A DNA stretch of 64,000 bases, from assembly GCA_029866125.1 (NCBI GenBank), contig JARWZZ010000015.1:310001-374000 (forward strand). Direction: 5' to 3'. The notes beneath the pieces were generated by a model that ran no database searches, was not told the DNA's origin, and worked only from the letters and a program-made list of their open reading frames with translations. Positions within the stretch are counted from its first letter, which is position 1, and each line of letters starts with the position of its first letter. The translations under genes and the position numbers were made by a program. Shown here in pieces: positions 44,270-54,342 of this stretch. The DNA is from Limnobacter sp. Its GTDB lineage: Bacteria > Pseudomonadota > Gammaproteobacteria > Burkholderiales > Burkholderiaceae_B.

Positions 44270-46552
44270 TTATGCAATCGGGTTGGGGTGTTCAGCCTTG
44301 TCTTCATCTCCCGAATACACTGGGAAAGTGATTTCAACTGCCGCACCTCTGACTTTTCCTTCCGCACTCAGCCGGTTGCGTATGGCAATCCGTGCTTTGT
44401 GCTCATCCACTATCTTTCTCACAATCGCCAAGCCCAGCCCCGTGCCTTTTGTTTTGGTGGTCACATACGGCTCAAAAGCCCTGGCCAACAAATCATCTTT
44501 GAAGCCTTGGCCGTTGTCGGCCACCGTCAACTTAACGGCAACCACTTTGGCTTCGTCTTCTTGGGGCGACCAAATGGCCTCGGTGCGCAGCTCAACGGTT
44601 GGATTGTCGCTTTCTGCACACGCATCGTTAGCATTCTGCAACAAATTGTGAATGACTTGGCGCAATTGTGCGGAATCTCCTTGCACAGGCGGCAAATTTT
44701 CTCCGAGCTTGGGCTTTATTCTGGATTCCTCAGGCTCTGAATACCCCACATGCACGTCATACAGGGCCAAAACATCAATGACGACCTCGTTCAGGTCAAT
44801 GACTTTGATGTCTGCCGGTGGCAAACGCGCGTAGTCCCTGAAATCATTGACCAAGCGTTTTAGGCTGTCCACTTGGTTGATGATGGTGTTGGTGGCCCGT
44901 TGAAGAATGCCGGACTCGGGCTCCTCCAGCTTGGGGGACAACTTCATCTGCAAACGTTCGGCAGAAAGTTGGATGGGGGTCAGCGGGTTTTTAATTTCAT
45001 GCGCCAATCGGCGGGCCACCTCGCCCCAAGCCACAGACCGTTGTGCAGAAATCAAAGCGGTGATGTCATCACACACCAACACATAACCGGATTTTTCACC
45101 GGGCAGGCGCGAACCCCTCACCAGGATGGATTTGGGTGTTTGGGAGTCAAATGCCCGTGGTATTTCCAACTGGCGCTGCCACAGGCCGTCACTGGCTTCT
45201 ACACCCGTGCCCACTTGATGGTCTGCCACGCTGGCCCGCACGGCCATGGCAAAGCCTTCCAGGCCCGGCTCCTCGTCCAAGGTTTTACCCACCAGGTCAG
45301 ACAAACTGCGGTCAAATATTCGGCTTGCGCCTTGGTTGAACATTTTTAGGCGCAGTTTGTGATCCATCACCAGCACCCCCGCAGACAAATTACCCAACAA
45401 ACTATTCAAAAAATCATTGTTGCTGGCCAGCTCGGTTTGATTGGCCTGCAAACGCCTTTGCGCTTCGGACAGCTGGCGGGTCATGGTGTTGAAGGATTCG
45501 GTCAGCTCGCCCAACTCATCATCGGCATGCACCGGCTTCATGGTTTTGAAGTCACCCTTGGCCAAGGCCTTGGTGCCTTCAGCCAACCAAAGCAGGGGGG
45601 CAGACAAACGCGAACTCAACCAAAATGCGGCAGCAACCGACACAAACACCGTCAAAAACAAGGCCAGCGTGAGGGTAATACCGTAAATTTTTCGCAATCC
45701 TGAACGTGAAAGCGAGAGCTCTTGATAATCCCTGTACACGGTTTGAACCGCGTTGGCACGACGGGCCAAACTTTCCTGCACGGGGTGAACAATTTGGATG
45801 TACCGCTGGCCGATGTCAAAACTGGTCAGCGGCGGGGCAACCGGCACCACAACCCGCATGCGCAACAGCATTTCAGGCTCGTCAGGGTCGGGCTCCACCT
45901 GTTTGAAAGGCCGGGTCATCAAGGACTGGCGAATCATGGTGGTGGTGGGCAAACTGGGCAGCAAGCTATCGAGTTGGGCACCGGAGTGGCCAATCACCTG
46001 CCCGGTTTCTGTCAGCAATGTAATTTCACGCACATTGGCCGCTTCGCGCAGGCGCGGTAGCTCAAGCAATTGCTGACTGGGGGATGATCGGGACAGTTCT
46101 GCGGAAATGGATTGGGCCTTCAAACTTAAGTCGTCCAGCAAGCTGTCCAATGCAGTTTGACCCAAGTTCAGGCCCGACTCCAATGCGCCGTCTACCCGTA
46201 CGTCAAACCAACTGTCCATGCTTTTGGCCAAAAACTGAACCGACACCAAATAAAGCACAAAACCGGGTATAAGCCCCATCAACGCGAATGACAGGGACAT
46301 GCGCAGCATCAACCTCGAGCCAAACACCCCTTGCCGGTAGCGTTTGACCATGCGCACCACCAGCACCATCAACACCATGAACAAGCCAGTGGTGATAATG
46401 CCGTTGAGGGTGATCAGCAGCGGGTAGTTGGATTCGAAAAAGTCAGTGTTGGATGAGGCCGAGGCCAGCAAAAAAATGAATACCCCACCCAACCCGGCCA
46501 AGATCAGCAGTGTGTAGCGGATCCAGCGCGTGTTTTCCAACCAGGGATTCAC
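44270..46552 (-). CDS. ntrY: NtrY-type membrane sensor histidine kinase
   Basis: A 760-residue kinase: several N-terminal membrane helices (about 10-110) and a large periplasmic part, another helix at about 290, HAMP (SSRLSAPLLWLAEGTKALAKG), a PAS-like domain (LDSLLGNLSAGVLVMDHKLRL), the phosphoacceptor His in RRLAHEIKNPLTPIQLSAERL and an ATPase domain with HNLLQNANDA, DNGQGF and GTGLGLAIV. NtrYX pairs sense redox or nitrogen state. Coupled to DUF4390 by a 4-base overlap. Confidence 0.93.
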   Translation of the reverse strand: MNPWLENTRWIRYTLLILAGLGGVFIFLLASASSNTDFFESNYPLLITLNGIITTGLFMVLMVLVVRMVKRYRQGVFGSRLMLRMSLSFALMGLIPGFVLYLVSVQFLAKSMDSWFDVRVDGALESGLNLGQTALDSLLDDLSLKAQSISAELSRSSPSQQLLELPRLREAANVREITLLTETGQVIGHSGAQLDSLLPSLPTTTMIRQSLMTRPFKQVEPDPDEPEMLLRMRVVVPVAPPLTSFDIGQRYIQIVHPVQESLARRANAVQTVYRDYQELSLSRSGLRKIYGITLTLALFLTVFVSVAAAFWLSSRLSAPLLWLAEGTKALAKGDFKTMKPVHADDELGELTESFNTMTRQLSEAQRRLQANQTELASNNDFLNSLLGNLSAGVLVMDHKLRLKMFNQGASRIFDRSLSDLVGKTLDEEPGLEGFAMAVRASVADHQVGTGVEASDGLWQRQLEIPRAFDSQTPKSILVRGSRLPGEKSGYVLVCDDITALISAQRSVAWGEVARRLAHEIKNPLTPIQLSAERLQMKLSPKLEEPESGILQRATNTIINQVDSLKRLVNDFRDYARLPPADIKVIDLNEVVIDVLALYDVHVGYSEPEESRIKPKLGENLPPVQGDSAQLRQVIHNLLQNANDACAESDNPTVELRTEAIWSPQEDEAKVVAVKLTVADNGQGFKDDLLARAFEPYVTTKTKGTGLGLAIVRKIVDEHKARIAIRNRLSAEGKVRGAAVEITFPVYSGDEDKAEHPNPIA

Positions 46553-47238
46553 TTGAGGGCCTCTTGGCGGGGGGTGAACTGAAACTCAACCCAGTCGGAG
46601 CTTAAATCCCATTGGCTGCTAACCAAGGCGCTGATTTGGAAGGGCTTTGGAAGTTCATTCACATCCAGCCGGAAGCGCACTTGTGCCCGATAACTTTGGC
46701 CCCAGCGTATTCGGTCTGACGGTATAACAGTCCAGTTTTTAATGTGCGACATGGCATCCAACGCATCTTTGAGGCTGGATGTGGTCAAGGTGTTGTTGGG
46801 GGTGACCAAACGGTAAGTGCGGGTGAGGGCATGGTAGGACAGGGTGAGGGGGTAGCTGACTTCAATCGACTCCTCGTCCGTCCAATACCAGCGGGGCTTG
46901 AGTAAGCGAAAATCCACTGCAAATTTGAGGGGCAGGCCCCGGTCCAATGCTTCTTGAAGCTTGCGGCTTAGCACCACATCAAAGTCTGCGGACAAAGCCC
47001 AGCCTTTTGCGGCAGCCACTTGAAGTGTGGCTGGCGAAGTGGCTTGGGGGGTAAGCTGAGACAAAGGCTCTAGCTTGACTGCAGCCAGTTTGGTGGTGGA
47101 TTTTTCTTGCGCAAAAAGCGGTAAGTGCTGAACACCCAACGCCATCAGCAGGACAAAGCTCAGCAACACGCCCAGCGCAGCACGGTGTATTAAACCTGCT
47201 GTGCGCACGCGGGGGGTGGGGCTGAACTTATCCAACAA
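46549..47238 (-). CDS. DUF4390 protein
   Basis: A 229-residue exported or membrane-anchored protein with an N-terminal hydrophobic segment (LGVLLSFVLLMALGVQHL). The DUF4390 domain (about 75-225) contains DFDVVLSRKLQEALDRGLPL, LLKPRWYWTDEES and RIRWGQSYRAQVRFRLDVNELPKPFQ. The family typically sits between rsmB and ntrY in betaproteobacteria, as here. Function unknown; a periplasmic partner of NtrY is a possibility. Confidence 0.9.
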   Translation of the reverse strand: MLDKFSPTPRVRTAGLIHRAALGVLLSFVLLMALGVQHLPLFAQEKSTTKLAAVKLEPLSQLTPQATSPATLQVAAAKGWALSADFDVVLSRKLQEALDRGLPLKFAVDFRLLKPRWYWTDEESIEVSYPLTLSYHALTRTYRLVTPNNTLTTSSLKDALDAMSHIKNWTVIPSDRIRWGQSYRAQVRFRLDVNELPKPFQISALVSSQWDLSSDWVEFQFTPRQEALK

Positions 47239-47244
47239 GGCACC

Positions 47245-48744
47245 TCAAAGGGGAAGCTTCTTGCTGAAATGTGCGTAGAAAAATCCGTCTGGTGAGTGGG
47301 AGTAACGCAATTCGGGGTGCTGCGGGTGTGGCAAAACCACGCCGGGGGCCGCCAAGGGCTCGGCATCAGAATGTCGGTCAGCAAAAGACTGTGCCAGCAA
47401 AGGACCCTCTTCCAGAAAGATTGAACATGTCACGACCAAAAGTGTACCGCCCGGCTTGAGGGTAGACCAAAGTGAATCCAGTATTTTCTGCTGGGTTTGA
47501 GACAACTTTGCAACATCTTCCTGACGGCGTAGCCACCGAATGTCGGGGTGACGGCGTACGACGCCCGAGCCTGAGCAGGGCAAATCGGCCAGAATGTGGT
47601 CAAACGGCGTGCCGTCCCACCAGCCTGTGGTGCTTTCGGCGGAGGCTGCTTGCAGCTCCAGCGACACCTTAGAGCCCAAGGTGGGCTGGAGTCGCTCAAA
47701 GTTTTCACGCACGCGGGCCAAGCGGCGGGGGTTGTCGTCCAGCGCAACCACATCCACATCCGCCAATTCAAGCAAGTGGCCAGTTTTGCCACCGGGGGCA
47801 GCACAGGCATCCAGAATCAATTGGCCGCTTTGTGGGTTCAGCAAGCGAGCAGCCATTTGGGCGGCCGAATCTTGGACTGACACTTCACCTTGGGCAAAAC
47901 CGGGCAGGTCAAACACGGGGCAGGGTTTGTCCAACAATACGGTTTGAGGGCCTAGCAACTGGGCGGCGCGGCCTTCGGCTGTCAATAAGTCCAAGTAAGC
48001 CTGACCCGTCATGCAGCGTTGATTCACGCGCAACACCATGGGTGGGTGCTCGTTGCCTTGGCGGAGTAAATCCTGCCAATGGTCGGGGTGCTGCTTGCGC
48101 AGGGTTTGAACCCACCAGTTGGGGAAATTCCAAGCGGCCAAATTGTTTTGCAAGGCTTGTTTGACGAAGTTGTCTTGATCGCGCAAAAAGTTGCGCAAGC
48201 AGGCATTGACCAAACCTTTGCCCGGCATCATGGCCGCATCGGATGCGCAGGCCTGCACGGCTTGATCCACCACTGCATGCTGGGTGTATTTGGCTTCTTT
48301 GGGGTCCCAAAGCAAGGCAAAACACAGGGCCAGAAGGTCTTCCAGTTCGGCAGGGCGAAGGTTTTTCTTGCCCGTCAATAACTCAGTCAAAACCCGGCCA
48401 CGGCCCAGCCAGCGCATGCCAAAGTAGGACAAATCGGCTACTGCACCACGGGCTTGAGGCAAATCCACACCTTCCAGCACCATGGAAATGGCTTGGTCCA
48501 GTGACTTGCCCTCGCGGGAGACCAGCCCGATTGCCCAACTGGCATGCAGCAGCGCAAAACCCAAGTCGGTGTCTGCCAACTTGACGGTTTGGGCTGAGGT
48601 GGGTTTGCCCATTGACCCCTTGTTGGCAACATTAGGCGCTGCTTTGTGGGGCGGGCGCGGGCCTTGGCTTGCACGTTCAGGTGCGGTGTATGGTTTTTTG
48701 GGTAATGTTAATTTTTTATCGGTGTTTTTTTCAGAATTGCTCAC
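47245..48744 (-). CDS. rsmB: RsmB, 16S rRNA cytosine-967 methyltransferase
   Basis: A 499-residue RsmB (Sun) enzyme. An N-terminal NusB-like domain (about 60-200) is followed by the SAM-dependent methyltransferase: DACAAPGGKTGHLLEL, VALDDNPRRLAR, and FDHILADLPCSGSGVVRRHPDIRWLR with the catalytic Cys. It makes m5C967 in 16S rRNA. The N-terminal 45 residues are a basic, low-complexity extension. Its start overlaps the fmt stop by 4 bases. Confidence 0.95.
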   Translation of the reverse strand: MSNSEKNTDKKLTLPKKPYTAPERASQGPRPPHKAAPNVANKGSMGKPTSAQTVKLADTDLGFALLHASWAIGLVSREGKSLDQAISMVLEGVDLPQARGAVADLSYFGMRWLGRGRVLTELLTGKKNLRPAELEDLLALCFALLWDPKEAKYTQHAVVDQAVQACASDAAMMPGKGLVNACLRNFLRDQDNFVKQALQNNLAAWNFPNWWVQTLRKQHPDHWQDLLRQGNEHPPMVLRVNQRCMTGQAYLDLLTAEGRAAQLLGPQTVLLDKPCPVFDLPGFAQGEVSVQDSAAQMAARLLNPQSGQLILDACAAPGGKTGHLLELADVDVVALDDNPRRLARVRENFERLQPTLGSKVSLELQAASAESTTGWWDGTPFDHILADLPCSGSGVVRRHPDIRWLRRQEDVAKLSQTQQKILDSLWSTLKPGGTLLVVTCSIFLEEGPLLAQSFADRHSDAEPLAAPGVVLPHPQHPELRYSHSPDGFFYAHFSKKLPL

Positions 48745-49733
48745 GCAGAATGTCCTTGGCCGATGGATTCGAAAATATCACCGACCTGAATGCCTATGGA
48801 TTGTGCTATTTGTGCGGCTGGCCCACGCTTAGAGCCCGCCTTTTGTAATGAGGTCAGAAGCAGGGCACCTTGCCCAGTCTGTATGGTGATGCCCTCGGGG
48901 GCGACGTTTAACACGGTACCCGCGGCTTTGCCCAGGCCATCAACAGTGACGCAGCGGGGGTCAAAGCACTTCAAAGGCTCGCCTTTGTAAAGCGTGCTAC
49001 AACCCGGAAAGGGGTCAAATGCGCGCAAGGTGCGCTGCAACTCAAGCGCGGGCAAAGTCCATTGAATGTACCCTTCGTCTTTGGTGATTTTTTCGGCATA
49101 AGTGAGGCCCACGGTGGACTGGGGTTCTGCCATGGACTGGCCCGCCTCCATTTCCTTCAAGGCCTCAACCAATGCGGTACTGCCCAAGGCAGCCAGCTTG
49201 TCGTGCAGGGTGGCTGCGGTGTCAGTCAAGCTGATGGGCAAAAGGCGGGTTAAACGGACAGCGCCTGTGTCTAAACCTGCATCCATTTGCATGATGCACA
49301 CCCCAGTTTCTGAATCGCCTGCTTGAATGGCACGCTGTATGGGTGCTGCGCCACGCCAGCGGGGCAACAAGCTTCCGTGGATGTTGAGGCAACCCAAACG
49401 CGGCGCGTCCAAAACAGCTTGGGGCAGAATTAAACCATAGGCAGCCACCACCAACACATCAAGGGGCTGGCCGTCAGCAGCCGTATTCAGGGCTTCTAGT
49501 GCATGTGCTGCATCCTCACCTTTACGCAGGCTAAGGGGTTGAAGCACAGGTATTTGATACTGAAGGGCAAGCTCTTTGACCGGTGAGGCTTTGAGCTTCA
49601 TACCGCGCCCAGCAGGGCGGTCAGGCTGGGTCAGCACCACATCCACCATGTACCCAGCATCCAGCAAGCCTTGCAGGGCCACCTTTGCAAATTCAGGCGT
49701 ACCTGCAAAACCTATCCGTAACTTGTGAGTCAT
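48741..49733 (-). CDS. fmt: Fmt, methionyl-tRNA formyltransferase
   Basis: A 330-residue Fmt enzyme: GTPEFAKVALQGLLDAGYMV, the VLTQPDRPAGRGMKL signature, LNIHGSLLPRWRGAAPIQRAI with the active-site Asn/His, and a C-terminal OB-fold domain. It formylates initiator Met-tRNA. It lies 6 bases after def, which removes the formyl group, the standard pairing. Confidence 0.97.
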   Translation of the reverse strand: MTHKLRIGFAGTPEFAKVALQGLLDAGYMVDVVLTQPDRPAGRGMKLKASPVKELALQYQIPVLQPLSLRKGEDAAHALEALNTAADGQPLDVLVVAAYGLILPQAVLDAPRLGCLNIHGSLLPRWRGAAPIQRAIQAGDSETGVCIMQMDAGLDTGAVRLTRLLPISLTDTAATLHDKLAALGSTALVEALKEMEAGQSMAEPQSTVGLTYAEKITKDEGYIQWTLPALELQRTLRAFDPFPGCSTLYKGEPLKCFDPRCVTVDGLGKAAGTVLNVAPEGITIQTGQGALLLTSLQKAGSKRGPAAQIAQSIGIQVGDIFESIGQGHSA

Positions 49734-49739
49734 CCGTTG

Positions 49740-50249
49740 TTAAGCCTGTTCTTCTTTTTCGCGCTTTTTCAGCTTGGTTTTGATGCGGGTTTGCTTAAGC
49801 TGTGAAAGGTATTCCACAAACACCTTGCCATTGAGGTGGTCCATTTCGTGTTGAATGCACACGGCCAGCAGCTCGTCGCACTCCATCTCGAAAAACTCAC
49901 CTTTCACGTCCTGGGCACGCACTTTAACAGTAGCGGGCCTTTCAACCGCCTCATAAAAACCGGGTACAGACAGGCAGCCCTCGTCGTAAGACTTGCATTC
50001 TGCGCTGGTTTGAATGATTTCCGGGTTGATGAACACCATCAGCTTGTTCGATTCTTCAGACACATCAATCACGATGACGCGTTTGTGTACATCCACCTGC
50101 GTGGCAGCCAACCCCACGCCGGGGGCAGCGTACATGGTCTCTGCCATATCTTGGGTGAGCTTGGCAAGCTTGTCATCAAACTGGGTGACCGGGGTGGCAA
50201 CCTTTTTCAGTCGCGGGTCGGGATAACGCAAAATAGGAAGCAAAGCCAT
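49740..50249 (-). CDS. def: Def, peptide deformylase
   Basis: A 169-residue metalloenzyme with all three motifs: GVGLAATQV (about 45-53), EGCLSVPG with the metal Cys, and QHEMDHLNG with two metal His and the catalytic Glu. It removes the N-formyl group from new proteins. It opens the long minus-strand operon; the start lies head-to-head with dprA. Length is normal. Confidence 0.97.
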   Translation of the reverse strand: MALLPILRYPDPRLKKVATPVTQFDDKLAKLTQDMAETMYAAPGVGLAATQVDVHKRVIVIDVSEESNKLMVFINPEIIQTSAECKSYDEGCLSVPGFYEAVERPATVKVRAQDVKGEFFEMECDELLAVCIQHEMDHLNGKVFVEYLSQLKQTRIKTKLKKREKEEQA

Positions 50250-50293
50250 TGATTCAACTCAAAAACAAAGATTTACAAAGTTTAAACAACACC

Positions 50294-51499
50294 ATGAATC
50301 AAGTCGACACCTTATTGGATACCTCAGTGGATACCTTATTGGACCGAGTCAATTTGGCCTACAACACGGCACTGTCTCCCATGCAAAGGCTAAACACCGC
50401 CAAGGCCTTCCGTTTGGCCCCAGCGTTGCCTAGGCCTTGCGAAAAGGTGCAGGCGTGGGCAGAGGCCGCAGGCTGTTGGCTTGAGGAAGCTGGCGAGTTT
50501 CCGCGTTGGATGTTAAGCATCCGCGACCCTCATTATCCCACCAGCCTGCATGCACTGAAAGACCCACCTTTGATTATTTTCGGTGAAGGTGAAGTAGGAA
50601 CCCTCCATTTGCCTTCCATTGCAATGGTAGGTAGCCGAAATTCCTCCAAGCACGGCCTTCAAATTTCACGCGATTTTGCCAAAGCCTTGGGCGAGCAGGG
50701 CTGGGCGATTGTCAGCGGCCTTGCTGAGGGCATTGACGGCGCGGCCCACGCCGGGGCCTTGGATGCCAATGCACCCACTGTTGCGGTGTTGGGCGGTGCA
50801 GTTGACCGTTTGTACCCCAAAACCCACACTCAGTTGGCTAGAGGCATTTTGAAACAGGGTGGCGCAATCATTTCGGAGTACCCACCGGGCACAGACCCTC
50901 AGCCTGCGTTTTTCCCCAGACGCAACCGGATCATCGCCGCGTTAAGCGATGGAGTGCTGGTGGTGGAGGCGGCTTTGAAATCGGGCTCACTGATAACCGC
51001 ACGGGTGGGTAGCGAAATTGGCAGGCCAGTGATGGCCATACCCGGGTCGATCCACAACACGCACAGCAAGGGCTGCCATGAGATGATTAAGAAAGGCGCC
51101 CTACTGATAGAAACGGCTCAGGAAGTCATTGGCGAAGCTTTGGCCGTGCTAAGCCCGTCCAAGCGTTTGATTTTAAAATCAGAAGGGGCGAAATCTGAAA
51201 AGGCTTCGGACCTGGCTCCAAAAAAGGTACGGAAATCTTTGGGCCGCAAAGCTGCAGTGCATTCCAGCGAATTGCCTTTGGGTATAGGCGCGCCCGCCGA
51301 TCAGCAAATTGTCATACCCGGCATGGACAATGATTTGGTTGATTTGTTGATGCAGATTCCTTTCCACCCCACCTTGATTGATGACCTCATTCAACAAACC
51401 AAGAAAGAGCCTGACGAGTTATTGGGCGCGTTGACTGAATTGGAGTTGGACGATTGGGTGGTGTCTGAAGCGGGAAATCGCTGGCAGCGCCTGAAATAG
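50294..51499 (+). CDS. dprA: DprA, DNA processing protein for transformation
   Basis: 401 residues from the ATG at 50294; a TTG at 50249 overlapping the def start would add 15 residues, and no strong ribosome-binding site separates them. The Rossmann-like core has SMVGSRNSS-type and GWAIVSGLAEGIDGAAHAGAL motifs, PPGTDPQPAFFPRRNRIIAALSDGVLVVEA and a C-terminal winged helix. It loads RecA on incoming single-stranded DNA, implying natural competence. Confidence 0.93.
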   Translation: MNQVDTLLDTSVDTLLDRVNLAYNTALSPMQRLNTAKAFRLAPALPRPCEKVQAWAEAAGCWLEEAGEFPRWMLSIRDPHYPTSLHALKDPPLIIFGEGEVGTLHLPSIAMVGSRNSSKHGLQISRDFAKALGEQGWAIVSGLAEGIDGAAHAGALDANAPTVAVLGGAVDRLYPKTHTQLARGILKQGGAIISEYPPGTDPQPAFFPRRNRIIAALSDGVLVVEAALKSGSLITARVGSEIGRPVMAIPGSIHNTHSKGCHEMIKKGALLIETAQEVIGEALAVLSPSKRLILKSEGAKSEKASDLAPKKVRKSLGRKAAVHSSELPLGIGAPADQQIVIPGMDNDLVDLLMQIPFHPTLIDDLIQQTKKEPDELLGALTELELDDWVVSEAGNRWQRLK

Positions 51500-51694
51500 G
51501 CAGCCTGATCGCATTGATTTTGGGTATTTTTGATGCATTTCCGCACGCAAAGCCCCTCTTTTTGATGGAGTCACCTATTCTGTGCTGGGTAAAAGACTTG
51601 ATTTGTACAAAGCAAGGCACTTAAACTGCACCGCACAAGGCATCTTTGAAATTCAACCACATTTTATGCAAGAGTTCATGAATTGAGCAGCACA

Positions 51695-54319
51695 ATGAAA
51701 AAACTAATCATCGCTGAAAAACCGTCTGTGGCAGCTGATATTGCACGCTCTTTGGGCGGCTTTGCCAAACACGACGAGTACTTTGAGAGCGATGAGTACG
51801 TGCTGTCCTCTGCCGTGGGCCATTTGTTGGAAATCAAAGCCCCTGAGGAATTTGAAGTCAAACGCGGCAAATGGAGCTTTGCGAATTTGCCCGTGCTGCC
51901 ACCGCATTTTGACCTGAACCCAATCAAGAAAACCGAATCGCGCTTGAAAGTGCTGACCAAGCTGATCAAGCGCAAAGACGTGGGCGGCCTGATTAACGCA
52001 TGTGACGCGGGCCGTGAAGGTGAGCTGATTTTCCGCCTGATTGTGGACTTTGCCAAAAGTAAGTTGCCTGTGGAGCGTTTGTGGCTGCAATCCATGACGC
52101 CAGCGTCTATTCGCCAAGCGTTTACTGAATTGCGCACCGACCAAGACATGATGCCGCTGGCCGATGCCGCGCGTTGCCGTTCAGAAGCGGACTGGATGGT
52201 GGGCATCAACGGCACACGTGCCATGACTGCATTCAACAGCAAAGAAGGCGGCTTTTACCTGACCACGGTAGGCCGCGTGCAAACCCCCACCTTGACCATT
52301 GTGGTTGAGCGGGAAGAGAAAATCCGCAAATTCAAACCCCGCACTTACTTTGAAGTGAAGGCCAGCTTTGGTGCCAAAGCAGGTGCGTATGAAGGCAAGT
52401 GGTTTGACCCTGCTTTCAAGAAAAACGACGACCCCGACCAACGCGCGGACCGATTGTGGGACGAGGCCAAGGCCAAATCCATTGTGGCCGCCTGCGAAGG
52501 CAAACAAGGCGATGTGGAGGAAGAATCTAAACCCTCCAGCCAAATGTCACCCCAGCTGTTTGACTTGACCAGTTTGCAACGTGAGGCGAACAGCCGCTTT
52601 GGCTTTTCGGCCAAAAACACATTGGGCTTGGCCCAAGCGCTGTATGAAAAACACAAGGTTTTGACATACCCGCGTACCGACTCCAAGGCATTGCCTGAGG
52701 ATTACATGGGCACGGTGGTGCAAACCCTTCAGGCCTTTGGTGCGCTGAGAAAGTCGGATTTGGGTGGCGAATATGCCGGCTTGTGCGGAAAAATCCTGAA
52801 AAACGAGTGGGTCAAGCCCAACAAGCGGATTTTTGACAACACCAAAGTAAGCGACCACTTTGCGATCATCCCGACGCTGCAAACGCCTAAAAGTTTGTCT
52901 GAACCTGAACAAAAACTGTATGACATGGTGGTGCGCCGCTTTTTGGCGGTGTTTTTCCCCGCTGCGGAATACAACAACACCACCCGCATCACCACGGTAG
53001 AAAGGCATCAGTTTAAAACCGAAGGCAAAGTGCTGATAAACCCCGGCTGGCTCGAGGTGTATGGCAAAAAAGCCGCCGTTGGGGATGAGGACAGCTTGGT
53101 TGCAGTCGAGAAGGGCGAGAAAGTGTCCACCGACGAAATTGAAATGGCCACACTGCAAACACGCCCCCCCGCACGCTATTCCGAGGCAACCTTGCTGTCT
53201 GCCATGGAAGGTGCGGGCAAGCTGGTGGATGACGACGAATTGCGCATTGCCATGGGCACGAAAGGCTTGGGCACACCGGCCACCCGCGCAGCCATTATTG
53301 AAGGTTTGTTGGCTGAAAAATACCTGCTGCGTGAAGAACGTGCGCTGATGCCCACCGCCAAGGCATTCCAATTGCTGACCCTGTTACGCGGCTTGGGCGT
53401 GCAAGAATTGACCATGCCGGAGTTGACTGGCGAGTGGGAGCACAAGCTGTCACAAATGGAGAAGGGCGAGCTGTCACGCAAAGCCTTTATGGAAGAGATC
53501 AAAACGATCACCCAAACCATTGTTGACCGGGCCAAAAACTACACCGAAGAAACCATTCCCGGCGACTATGCCACGCTGGAAACGCCTTGCCCGAACTGCG
53601 CAAGCGTGGTGAAAGAGAATTACCGCCGCTTTGCCTGCACGAAGTGTGAGTTTTCCATCACCAAAGTGCCGGGTGGGCGTGCGTTTGAAGTGGAAGAAGT
53701 TGAAAAACTGCTGAAAGACCGTGAGCTGCCCCTGTTGGATGGCTTCCGCAGCAAAATGGGACGGCCTTTTGCCGCCGCCTTGCGTTTGACGACCGACCAC
53801 AAGCTGGAGTTTGACTTTGGCCAAGGCAAGGACGATGACGATGGCGAAGAGGTGGACTTCTCGGGTGAAGAACGCGTTGGGCCCTGCCCAAAATGCGCAT
53901 CCGATGTGTTTGAGACCACCACATCCTTTATTTGCGAAAAAACCACCGGGCCTAACAAAAGCTGTGACTTCCGTTCTGGCAAAGTGATTCTGCAACAGCC
54001 CATTGAGCGCGAGCAAATGGAAAAGCTGCTGCTGGACGGCAAAACGGATTTGATGACCCGGTTTGTTTCATCCCGCACCCGCAGGGCTTTCAAAGCCTTT
54101 TTGGTGAAAAAAGAAGACGGGACGATTGGCTTTGAGTTTGAGCCGAGGGCCGAGAAAAAGCCCGCCGCTGGGAAAGCCGGCGTGAAGAAAGCGGACGAAG
54201 CGGGGGACGCTGCGGCAGCCGATTCCAAGAAGAAGACTGCGGTTAAAGCTGTAGCTAAACCTGCTGCTAAAAAACCAGCCGCGAAAAAACCAGCAGCCAA
54301 GGCTACGGCGAAAGAGTAA
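51695..54319 (+). CDS. topB: TopB, DNA topoisomerase III
   Basis: An 874-residue type IA topoisomerase. The ATG at 51695 gives MKKLIIAEKPSVAADIARSLGG, the TOPRIM opening; INACDAGREGELIFRL follows, the active-site Tyr is in LTYPRTDSKALPEDYM, and two Cys4-type zinc ribbons occur near residues 625-650 (CPNCASVV, CTKCEF) and 730-760 (CPKCASDVF). The C-terminus is a Lys/Ala/Pro repeat tail (AAKKPAAKKPAAKATAKE), probably DNA-binding. It resolves single-stranded crossings in recombination and replication. Confidence 0.95.
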   Translation: MKKLIIAEKPSVAADIARSLGGFAKHDEYFESDEYVLSSAVGHLLEIKAPEEFEVKRGKWSFANLPVLPPHFDLNPIKKTESRLKVLTKLIKRKDVGGLINACDAGREGELIFRLIVDFAKSKLPVERLWLQSMTPASIRQAFTELRTDQDMMPLADAARCRSEADWMVGINGTRAMTAFNSKEGGFYLTTVGRVQTPTLTIVVEREEKIRKFKPRTYFEVKASFGAKAGAYEGKWFDPAFKKNDDPDQRADRLWDEAKAKSIVAACEGKQGDVEEESKPSSQMSPQLFDLTSLQREANSRFGFSAKNTLGLAQALYEKHKVLTYPRTDSKALPEDYMGTVVQTLQAFGALRKSDLGGEYAGLCGKILKNEWVKPNKRIFDNTKVSDHFAIIPTLQTPKSLSEPEQKLYDMVVRRFLAVFFPAAEYNNTTRITTVERHQFKTEGKVLINPGWLEVYGKKAAVGDEDSLVAVEKGEKVSTDEIEMATLQTRPPARYSEATLLSAMEGAGKLVDDDELRIAMGTKGLGTPATRAAIIEGLLAEKYLLREERALMPTAKAFQLLTLLRGLGVQELTMPELTGEWEHKLSQMEKGELSRKAFMEEIKTITQTIVDRAKNYTEETIPGDYATLETPCPNCASVVKENYRRFACTKCEFSITKVPGGRAFEVEEVEKLLKDRELPLLDGFRSKMGRPFAAALRLTTDHKLEFDFGQGKDDDDGEEVDFSGEERVGPCPKCASDVFETTTSFICEKTTGPNKSCDFRSGKVILQQPIEREQMEKLLLDGKTDLMTRFVSSRTRRAFKAFLVKKEDGTIGFEFEPRAEKKPAAGKAGVKKADEAGDAAAADSKKKTAVKAVAKPAAKKPAAKKPAAKATAKE

Positions 54320-54342
54320 GTCGGAGCAATTACGGGCTTGTT